Source: Solirubrobacterales bacterium
GTDB taxonomy: Bacteria; Actinomycetota; Thermoleophilia; Solirubrobacterales; Solirubrobacteraceae
Direction of reading: 5' to 3'
NCBI GenBank assembly: GCA_013695395.1
Contig: JACDAP010000631.1
Location: 1-7,359, forward strand
Length of the DNA stretch: 7,359 nucleotides
How positions within the stretch are numbered: the stretch's first letter is position 1; every line of letters starts with the position of its first letter. A program made the translations under genes and the position numbers. Under the pieces are notes generated by a model. It made no database searches and was not told the DNA's origin. It saw nothing but the letters and a program-made list of their open reading frames with translations. Positions 1 through 5,609 of this stretch are shown here, piece after piece.

Positions 1-756
1 GAGTACTGGTCGATCGAGTGCAAGGGCGTGAAGAAGTCCTTCGGCCGCGCGAAGATCCTCGACGGGCTCGACCTCGGCGTGCCCGAGGGGATGGTGACCT
101 GCGTGCTCGGCCCGTCGGGTACCGGTAAATCGGTGCTCATCAAGCACCTCATCGGGCTGCTCTTCCCCGACCAGGGGGAGGTGCTGATCCACGGCCAGTC
201 GCTGAGCCAGATGCCGATGAGCAAGCTGCTCGAGGTCCGTAAGAAGTTCGGCATCCTCTTCCAGGACGGCGCCCTCTTCGGCTCGATGTCGGTCTACGAC
301 AACATCGCCTTCCCGCTGCGCCAGCACACCGACCTCTCCGAGAAGGAGGTTCGCGAGGTCGTGGACGCGCGGATCGCCGACGTCGGGCTCGACGTCGCCC
401 GCGACCGGCTGCCCAACGAGCTCTCCGGCGGCATGCGTAAGCGCGCGGGCTTCGCGCGGGCGCTCGTGCTCGAGCCCGAGATCGTCATGTACGACGAGCC
501 CGACTCGGGCCTCGACCCCGTCCGCACGGCGCTGCTCTGCGAGCTCATCCGCCAGATGCACGAGCAGCACGGCGGCACCTACATCGTGATCACCCACGAC
601 ATCAACTCGGCCCGCCAGATCGGCGAGTACTTCGCGGTCCTGTGGAAGGGCCGCATCGTCCAGGCGGGGGATCGGGAGACCATGTTCAACTCCGAGAATC
701 CCTTCGTCCACCAGTTCCTGAATCGCAGCATCGAAGGGCCGCTCGGCATGGAGTGA
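1..756 (+). CDS. MlaF/MceG-type ABC transporter ATPase of an MCE lipid importer (5' partial)
   Basis: This is the cytoplasmic ATPase that powers an MCE-type lipid ABC transporter. The frame is open from the first base, and the residues before the first possible start (GTG at 28) already match the family's opening beta strand (IECKGVKKSFG). The true start therefore lies upstream, and probably few residues are missing: 251 codons are visible and the family is about 260-270 aa. Counting from the first visible codon, it has Walker A GPSGTGKS (37-44), a Q-loop Gln at 88 (LFQDGALF), the signature LSGGMRKRAGFARAL (from 141), Walker B IVMYDE with the catalytic Glu at 166, the D-loop SGLDP and the H-loop His at 199. 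LSGGMRKR is characteristic of the MlaF branch, and the DEPDSGLDPVRT form resembles actinobacterial MceG/Mkl. All catalytic motifs are intact. It ends FLNRSIEGPLGME, comparable to the MlaF QFVNG..DGP tail. The permease partners follow after a 190-nt gap. Confidence 0.95.
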   Translation, partial: EYWSIECKGVKKSFGRAKILDGLDLGVPEGMVTCVLGPSGTGKSVLIKHLIGLLFPDQGEVLIHGQSLSQMPMSKLLEVRKKFGILFQDGALFGSMSVYDNIAFPLRQHTDLSEKEVREVVDARIADVGLDVARDRLPNELSGGMRKRAGFARALVLEPEIVMYDEPDSGLDPVRTALLCELIRQMHEQHGGTYIVITHDINSARQIGEYFAVLWKGRIVQAGDRETMFNSENPFVHQFLNRSIEGPLGME

Positions 757-764
757 CGGTTAGC

Positions 765-805
765 GGGGGGAAATACCCCCTGAAGGGGGGATGTGTTCTC
801 CCCCC
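765..805 (+). terminator. Tandem G/C-tract hairpins, possible terminator or attenuator
   Basis: Nine bases after the ATPase stop come alternating tracts: six G (765-770), five C (776-780), six G (785-790) and six C (800-805). The first and second tracts can pair around AAATA, and the third and fourth around a 9-nt loop. Alternatively the second and third pair around TGAA, which excludes the other two. There is no T-run after the last stem, so this is not a classical intrinsic terminator. GC-rich hairpins without a U-tract are commonly proposed as terminators or transcript-end stabilisers in actinobacteria. The position is seen directly; a role in ending or throttling ATPase transcription is inference. 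Confidence 0.35.
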
Positions 806-815
806 ACGACCTCTA

Positions 816-838
816 TCGCCTGACGCAGCGTCAGGTGA
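816..838. promoter_or_regulatory. Palindromic operator-like site upstream of the permease/MCE genes
   Basis: CCTGACGC (819-826) and GCGTCAGG (828-835) are perfect 8-bp inverted arms around a single A at 827. The symmetry extends to 816-838 with one mismatch (818/836). A compact odd-length palindrome of this size is typical of an operator bound by a dimeric repressor such as a TetR-family protein, and known mce operons are controlled by TetR- or GntR-type regulators. A weak promoter reading overlaps it: CTGACG (820-825) as -35 and TGATCA (842-847) as -10 with a 16-bp spacer, which would place the operator over the -35 box. The palindrome is seen; its function, the regulator and the promoter are inferred. 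No regulator gene lies in the window. It could also act as an RNA hairpin. Confidence 0.45.
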
Positions 839-888
839 GACTGATCACACGGTTCGGGAGAGCCGTCGGCAAGGGCCACGGGAATGCG

Positions 889-913
889 CCCTGCTTGATC
901 AATCCGAGCAGGG
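889..913 (+). repeat. Inverted repeat in the leader of permease A
   Basis: CCCTGCT (889-895) pairs perfectly with AGCAGGG (907-913) around an 11-nt loop. The loop side contains the palindrome TTGATCAA (895-902). The stem ends 33 nt before the permease A start, so in mRNA it would form in the 5' leader. The rest of the 757-946 gap holds, besides the sites listed separately, only a weaker stem (849-854 with 861-866, one wobble pair) and no coding region that I can support. Confidence 0.35.
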
Positions 914-946
914 AGCATCCGAGATGAGCAGAGGCAGGGGATCGAC

Positions 947-1822
947 ATGGCAGTAGGCGTGGGGACCGATACGAGAACGCTTCCGCCCGCGGAACAGGTT
1001 CCCGACCTCCAGCAGGGACCGAACACCGGGCAGAAGATCTTCAACGAGAACTTCGGCTGGCTCGAGCAGATCGCCGGCATGATGCTGCTCACGGGCAAGG
1101 CCGTGGTGGCGACGTTCACGCCCCCGTACAGCTGGAAGGAGGAGTTCGTCGAGGAGTCGTTCCTCATCCTCCGGCGCTGCCTCATCCCCATGATCATCTC
1201 GACCGTCGCCTTCGGCTTCGGCGCCCCGGGCCTGCAGGCCTCGAACATCCTCCAGGCGTTCGGCACGATCGACCGCGAGGGTGCGTTTTTCGTGATGGCC
1301 TCCATCCGCGAGTTCGCGGGCTGGATCAACGGCATGGTCGTCGCGGGTGTCGCGGGAACGGCCATCTGCGCCGACCTCGGCGCCAGAAAGGTGCGCGAGG
1401 AGCTCGACGCCATGGCGGTGCTGGGCCTCGACCCGGTGCGCCAGATCGTCACGCCGCGCTTCCTCGCGCTTGGGATCATGACCCCGCTGCTCAACATCGT
1501 CGCGCTGGTCTTCGGCGTCGTCGGTGGCTGGTTTGCCGCGGTCCTCGTCTGGGGCGAGACCTCGGCCGGCTACGTGGCCACGTTCACCTCGAACTTCACC
1601 TTCCCGGACCTCTTCGGGGCGGTGTTCAAGACCACGGCGTTCGGCTTCATCATCGCGATCGCCTGTTGTTACAAGGGCATGAACGTGAAGGGCGGGGCGC
1701 AGGGCGTCGGCAAGGCCGTCAACCAGGCCGTCGTGCTCTCGTTCGCCGGGATCTGGGTCTTCAACTACCTGTTCACAGCGATCCTGCTCGCGGCGTACCC
1801 CGAGACCGGCAACCTTCACTAA
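947..1822 (+). CDS. MlaE/YrbE-family lipid ABC transporter permease A
   Basis: This is an integral membrane permease of the MlaE (YrbE) family and one half of the transporter's membrane dimer. At 291 aa it has the expected length. Residues 36-56 form a likely amphipathic interface helix, followed by hydrophobic segments near 72-95, 113-140, 172-202, 224-242 and 260-284, close to the five-helix plus interface-helix fold of MlaE. The family signature is plain at 138-174: GTAICADLGARKVREELDAM followed by LGLDPVRQIVTPRFLA, the cytoplasmic coupling-helix region that contacts the ATPase. Asp143 sits where many homologues have Glu (AELG). The ATG at 947 is preceded by AGGGG (936-940) at a 6-nt distance. 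It is the first gene of the downstream cluster, behind the structured 190-nt leader, with permease B 15 nt away. Cys240-Cys241 is a vicinal pair of no known meaning. Confidence 0.95.
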   Translation: MAVGVGTDTRTLPPAEQVPDLQQGPNTGQKIFNENFGWLEQIAGMMLLTGKAVVATFTPPYSWKEEFVEESFLILRRCLIPMIISTVAFGFGAPGLQASNILQAFGTIDREGAFFVMASIREFAGWINGMVVAGVAGTAICADLGARKVREELDAMAVLGLDPVRQIVTPRFLALGIMTPLLNIVALVFGVVGGWFAAVLVWGETSAGYVATFTSNFTFPDLFGAVFKTTAFGFIIAIACCYKGMNVKGGAQGVGKAVNQAVVLSFAGIWVFNYLFTAILLAAYPETGNLH

Positions 1823-1837
1823 GGCGAGGAGCGAGCA

Positions 1838-2701
1838 ATGGAATCCTCAGCAACCAGGGTGCCGCGGCTGCGCGGCGAGATGGCCGGGCCGAGCCCGAGC
1901 ACGCGTTTTGCCGGTGGTCTGCGCGGGCCCGTCAGGAGCGTGCTCAGCGAGGCGGCCGAGATCGGCACCTTCGTCGGGCAGACCCTCAAGGAGATCCCCG
2001 GCGTCTGGCGGTACACCGCCGAGGTGCTGCGCCAGGTCGGCGTGCTCATCGCGGGCACCGCGGCGATCATCTGCTTCATGACGTTCCTGATGGGGACGAC
2101 ATGCGGCACCGAGGCCAACTACGTGCTCCGGGGCTACGGCGCCACGGTGTACTCCGGCGTCTTCACGAGCTACTGCGCCATCCGGGAGATGATCCCGTAC
2201 ATGTGGGGCTACATCCTCGCGGCCAAGGTCGGCTGCGGGCTGTGCGCCGAGCTCGGGTCGATGCGGATCCAGGACGAGATCGACGCGATGGAGTCGATGG
2301 GCATCAACCCCATGCGCTACGTCATCGCGACGCGCCTGATGGCGGGCTGGATCGCCTTCCCGTTCATCTACGTCCTCGCGGTCGCCGCCCACTTCGCCGG
2401 CAACTTCCTGATCATCGTCGTGCAGATCGGCGAGGTCTCGCAGGGCGGCTGGGAGAACGTCCACTGGACCTTCTCCACGCCCAAGGACTTCCTCTTCAGC
2501 TTCGTGCGGATCATGGTGTCCAGCACGGTGATCATGCTGCTCGGGATGTTCTACGGGTACCGAGCGTCCGGTGGACCGGTCGGGGTTGGATCGGCGACGG
2601 CGAAGTCGATGATTCTCAACCTCATCCTGCTCCACGTGATGGGTGCCGGCATGACGATGCTCTTCTGGGGCCTCAAGCCGAACGCGCCGATCGGCGGCTA
2701 G
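1838..2701 (+). CDS. MlaE/YrbE-family lipid ABC transporter permease B
   Basis: This is the second MlaE/YrbE permease (287 aa), expected to pair with permease A as a heterodimer, as YrbEA and YrbEB do in actinobacterial Mce systems. It has a longer polar N-terminus (about residues 1-35), then an interface helix (about 44-66, GTFVGQTLKEIPGVWRYTAE). Hydrophobic segments lie near 67-86, 104-133, 168-196, 218-240 and 257-278. The signature at 133-170 reads GCGLCAELGSMRIQDEIDAM then SMGINPMRYVIATRLMA, keeping the canonical AELG and EID(A) residues. The ATG at 1838 has GAGGAG (1826-1831) 6 nt upstream and follows the permease A stop by 15 nt, so it is co-transcribed. It is followed by the largest gap inside the downstream cluster (68 nt). 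Confidence 0.95.
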   Translation: MESSATRVPRLRGEMAGPSPSTRFAGGLRGPVRSVLSEAAEIGTFVGQTLKEIPGVWRYTAEVLRQVGVLIAGTAAIICFMTFLMGTTCGTEANYVLRGYGATVYSGVFTSYCAIREMIPYMWGYILAAKVGCGLCAELGSMRIQDEIDAMESMGINPMRYVIATRLMAGWIAFPFIYVLAVAAHFAGNFLIIVVQIGEVSQGGWENVHWTFSTPKDFLFSFVRIMVSSTVIMLLGMFYGYRASGGPVGVGSATAKSMILNLILLHVMGAGMTMLFWGLKPNAPIGG

Positions 2702-2769
2702 CAGCACAGCGCAGCACGGACGCACGCAGGTCGACGTAGAGCACACAGGTCAATGAGTGGGGGAGTGGA
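2702..2769 (+). other. 68-nt spacer between permease B and the first MCE gene
   Basis: This non-coding spacer has direct repeats GCAGCAC (2701-2707 and 2711-2717, 10 bp apart) and CAGGTC (2727-2732 and 2746-2751). A purine-rich GGGGGAG (2759-2765) just before the GTG at 2770 serves as ribosome binding site with a short 4-nt spacing. No in-frame start lies between the upstream stop (TAG, 2737-2739) and 2770. I see no convincing hairpin or promoter. Confidence 0.4.
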
Positions 2770-4146
2770 GTGAGCAAGGACGAGGCAGGGGTGAAGTTCG
2801 GTCGCCAGTTGCGCAACACAGGCAACTGGACGATCGGGCACCCGTGGGTCTTCATCGTGTTGGCGGGTTTCGCCGCCCTCATCGTGTGGGGCCTCGGGAC
2901 GCGGACGCAGCCTCACCAGGTTCGTGCGGTGTTCGACGAGGGCGTCAGCCTGTACACCGGGCTGGACGTCCGGGTCGACGGCATCGACGCCGGCAAGATC
3001 AAGAGCATCGAGAACGAGGGCGGCAAGGCCGTCGTCACGCTCGGCATCGACGACGATCAGGTCTGGCCACTGCACCAGGGCACGAAGGTCAAGCTCCGCT
3101 TCGGGTCGACGATCGGTAACGGCACCCGCATCATGCAGCTCGAGCCGGGGCCGGACACGGGCGCCGAGATCCCCGACAACGGCGTGATCGCCAATGCCGA
3201 CACGGTGGAGACGACCGAGTTCGACGACGTCTTCGACGTCTTCGACAAGAAGACCCGCAAGGCCCTCCAGGGCACGCTGAAGGGCACGGGCGACACCTTC
3301 GGACCGCGGTCCAGAGAGCTCCGCGACGCGCTCAGTGAGACTCCCGGCGGCCTCGAATCGATCGGCAACCTGGCCAACGACATCGATGCCGACGAGCCTG
3401 CGCTCTCCGCGTTCGTCACGAACACCGACCGGGTCACGGGCGCGCTGGCGACCCGTCGCGAGACGATCGCGAACCTCGTCGACGTCTCGTCGGCGACGTT
3501 CAACACCTTCGCCGCGAACACACGCGGCATCCAGGACTCGCTGGACCGCTTTCCGACCACGGTGCGCGAGGCGCGCACAACGCTGAAGCGTCTCGACACG
3601 AGCGTCGACGGGGTGCAGGAGCTCATCGACGACGTGCGTCCCGGCGCCAAGGAGCTCGGTCGCCTGAGCCGCGAGCTGCGGCCCGCCATCCGCGACCTCC
3701 GGACGACCGTGCCGATCGCCGTCTCGACGTTCCGCACCACGCGGAAGGCGGCTCCGGACATCACCGCGCTGCTGCGTCAGGCCCAGCCGTTCTCCGACGA
3801 GGCGGCCCCGGTGCTCACCCGCCTGGCGCCGATGGTCGGCTGCATCCGGCCGTACGCGCCCGAGATCGTCGGCGTCATGTCGACCTGGTCGAGCTGGAGC
3901 CAGCCTTACGACAAGGACAGCCACGTCGGCCGCATCTTCGTCAATGCGGGTCTGACTGGGGTCACCTCCAACCCGCTGAACCCGGCGCAGTTCACGGCTC
4001 TCACCGGCCAGGAGTACGCCCTCGTCCGGCCTCCGGGCTTCAACGCCGGGAAGCCGTGGGCGCAGCCGGAGTGCGGCCAGGACGGAAGCGGCCTCGATCC
4101 CGCGAAGGATCCCGACCCGATCAACGCCGGAAAGGGGAACGGCTGA
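2770..4146 (+). CDS. MCE-family (MlaD-like) lipid-binding protein, first of the series (MCE-1)
   Basis: This is a membrane-anchored, exported MCE protein of 458 aa, expected to form part of the extracytoplasmic lipid conduit with its paralogues. A short basic N-terminus leads into one transmembrane anchor (about 26-42, WVFIVLAGFAALIVWGL). The MCE domain follows at about 50-128, from VRAVFDEGVSLYTGLDVRV to TRIMQLEPG. A linker TEFDDVFDVFDKKTRKALQ (149-167) and a long helical tail (about 165-355) with heptad-like Leu/Val spacing come next. The C-terminal segment holds the only two cysteines, Cys358 (GCIRPYAPE) and Cys435 (PECG). The pore-loop motif is STIGNGTRIMQL rather than the LLG form of its paralogues. 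The GTG start at 2770 is the only in-frame start after a stop at 2737; an internal GTG at 2791 lacks proper Shine-Dalgarno spacing. The stop overlaps the next start by one base. The lipid substrate is unknown. Confidence 0.92.
   Translation: MSKDEAGVKFGRQLRNTGNWTIGHPWVFIVLAGFAALIVWGLGTRTQPHQVRAVFDEGVSLYTGLDVRVDGIDAGKIKSIENEGGKAVVTLGIDDDQVWPLHQGTKVKLRFGSTIGNGTRIMQLEPGPDTGAEIPDNGVIANADTVETTEFDDVFDVFDKKTRKALQGTLKGTGDTFGPRSRELRDALSETPGGLESIGNLANDIDADEPALSAFVTNTDRVTGALATRRETIANLVDVSSATFNTFAANTRGIQDSLDRFPTTVREARTTLKRLDTSVDGVQELIDDVRPGAKELGRLSRELRPAIRDLRTTVPIAVSTFRTTRKAAPDITALLRQAQPFSDEAAPVLTRLAPMVGCIRPYAPEIVGVMSTWSSWSQPYDKDSHVGRIFVNAGLTGVTSNPLNPAQFTALTGQEYALVRPPGFNAGKPWAQPECGQDGSGLDPAKDPDPINAGKGNG
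4129..4137 (+). promoter_or_regulatory. Ribosome binding site fixing the MCE-2 start
   Basis: GGAAAGGGG lies 8 nt before the ATG at 4146. It favours that start over an in-frame GTG at 4056, which would add 30 charged residues ahead of the membrane anchor and overlap MCE-1 by about 90 nt. Confidence 0.6.
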
Positions 4147-5609
4147 TGCGCAAGTTCCTGACCTACGGGGCCGGCCTCGCGGTCGTCGCGGTCCTCTACT
4201 TCGCGGTCTTCAGCGGTGACGACGAGAAGTACATCGTCACGGTGAAGTTCTCCGACGCCGGCGGCATCCTGAATAACTACAAGGTCAAGATCGGCCAGGT
4301 CGGCGCCGGGGATGTCAAGGACATCTCGCTCGACAAGGACGACAACGCGGTCATCACGCTCGAGCTCGACCAAGGGGCCTACCCGATCGGCGCCGGTGCG
4401 ACCGCGAAGGTCCGCCCGGTCAACCTCCTCGGCGAGAAGTACATCGACCTCGATCCCGGTGACCTCAGCAAGCCGGTCGAGAGCGGCACGACGATCCCGG
4501 TCGCCAAGACCTCGGTTCCCGTCGAGCTCGACGACGCCCTGAACATCCTCGACCCGGACACACGCGGGGCGATGCGGATCATCATCAACGAGGCGGGCTT
4601 GACCATGGCCGGCCGTGGTGCCGACTTCAACAGGACCCTCGACGATCTCCCGCCGGCGCTCGACGTCGCCGAGAAGGTCGTCAGCGAGGCGGACGCGGAG
4701 AACGCGCGGCTTCAGCAGCTGATCACCCAGGGTGACCGGGTGCTGCAGGCCATCAACCCGAAGTCGGACGACCTCGGCGACCTGGTCGCGAGCGCGGGTG
4801 ACGCCCTGGAGACGGCGGCCCAGCGCCGAGCCAACCTCGGTCGCACGATCCAAGGTGCGCCGGGCGCGCTGGGGCAGTTGCGCACGACGCTGGTCCGGCT
4901 GGAGGATGCCACCGTGCAGCTCGCGCCGGCGGCCGACGACCTGCTCGCGACCGCGCCATCGCTGGCCACCACGCTCGACCGCGTGCCGGCCTTCGCGAAG
5001 GACGCGAAGGAGACCCTCAAGGAGGTCGAGCGGGTCTCGCCGCAGCTGGACAAGCTCGGCCGCCGGACGACTCCCACGCTCAAGGTGCTGCAGCCGACGC
5101 TGGGACGCCTCTCGGCCTTCACGGGCGACCTGCAGCCGCTGCTCGACTCGCTCGACCAGGACGACGGGCTCAAGGGCCTGCTCGGCTTCATCAACGGCTG
5201 GGCCGGCGTGACCGATAGCGGCGATCCGATCGGCAAGGTGTTCCGCCTTCGAGCGACCGTCGACAGCCAGGCGCTGAGCACCGCGCTGGATCGGCTCCCG
5301 GGCTCCGCCGCGAAGAAGAAGGCCGGCAGGAAGAAGGCCGCGCCCGCGCCGCAGTTCAAGCCGGCGCCGCAGCCGAGCACGACCCCGTCCGCCCCGGCAC
5401 CGAGTCGTCCCGGCCTGGGGTCGAAGGTCCCGAAGCTACCGCCGGTGGTCGACAAGCTGCTCCCGGGCGTGCAGAAGACCGTGGACGACGCCACCAAGGC
5501 GCTCGACAACGTGATCGGCGGGGCGACGAAGAAGATTCTGCCCCCGACGCCACCTCGGTCCTCCGCGTCCGACGCGTCCAAGCTCCTCAACTACCTCCTG
5601 GGCTCATGA
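4146..5609 (+). CDS. MCE-family (MlaD-like) lipid-binding protein (MCE-2) with basic Pro/Ala-rich tail
   Basis: This is a 487-aa MCE protein with a single anchor right at the N-terminus (about 5-23, LTYGAGLAVVAVLYFAVF). The MCE domain spans about 29-106, from YIVTVKFSDAGGILNNYKV to NLLGEKYIDLDPG. The shared linker VPVELDDALNILDPDTRGAM (124-143) and AGRGADFNRTLDDLPPAL (155-172) follow, then a long coiled-coil-like helical region to about 345. After a Gly-rich turn, a low-complexity segment (388-423) is rich in Lys, Ala and Pro (AAKKKAGRKKAAPAP, then PAPQPSTTPSAPAPSRPG). A predicted amphipathic stretch (about 428-487, with VVDKLLPGVQKTVDDATKAL) ends the protein. It contains no cysteine, unlike its neighbours. 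The start shares one base with the MCE-1 stop (TGATG), and the stop overlaps the MCE-3 start by 4 nt (ATGA), so translation is probably coupled. The role is a conduit component; the tail's role is unknown. Confidence 0.93.
   Translation: MRKFLTYGAGLAVVAVLYFAVFSGDDEKYIVTVKFSDAGGILNNYKVKIGQVGAGDVKDISLDKDDNAVITLELDQGAYPIGAGATAKVRPVNLLGEKYIDLDPGDLSKPVESGTTIPVAKTSVPVELDDALNILDPDTRGAMRIIINEAGLTMAGRGADFNRTLDDLPPALDVAEKVVSEADAENARLQQLITQGDRVLQAINPKSDDLGDLVASAGDALETAAQRRANLGRTIQGAPGALGQLRTTLVRLEDATVQLAPAADDLLATAPSLATTLDRVPAFAKDAKETLKEVERVSPQLDKLGRRTTPTLKVLQPTLGRLSAFTGDLQPLLDSLDQDDGLKGLLGFINGWAGVTDSGDPIGKVFRLRATVDSQALSTALDRLPGSAAKKKAGRKKAAPAPQFKPAPQPSTTPSAPAPSRPGLGSKVPKLPPVVDKLLPGVQKTVDDATKALDNVIGGATKKILPPTPPRSSASDASKLLNYLLGS

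Noticed and set aside
765..805. G-quadruplex from the G tracts
   Set aside because: Only two G-runs are present on this strand and two on the other, separated by complementary C-runs, so hairpins are the better explanation.
842..902. Two TGATCA sites (842-847 and 896-901) as a paired regulatory element
   Set aside because: Six-base palindromes are common, the 54-bp spacing has no clear meaning, and one lies in the hairpin loop side.
642..956. + strand open frame of 104 codons running from the ATPase end through the 190-nt gap
   Set aside because: It starts inside the ATPase in another frame, its sequence looks random, and it runs through the G/C hairpins. Only its last 10 codons, from the ATG at 924, were kept as a low-interest observation.
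899..2746. Two - strand open frames (about 300 codons each) opposite the permeases
   Set aside because: Both are rich in His/Arg/Asp/Glu with no hydrophobic core; they mirror the permease codons and show no family motif.
2698..3924. Open frame on the - strand (408 codons) opposite MCE-1
   Set aside because: It has shadow composition (Arg, Val, Asp, Ala repeats), no recognisable domain and no ribosome site, and it is opposite a clear MCE protein.
4056..4145. N-terminal extension of MCE-2 from a GTG at 4056
   Set aside because: The extra 30 residues are charged and lie within MCE-1. The ATG at 4146 has a well-spaced ribosome site, overlaps the upstream stop and places the anchor at the N-terminus as in the family.
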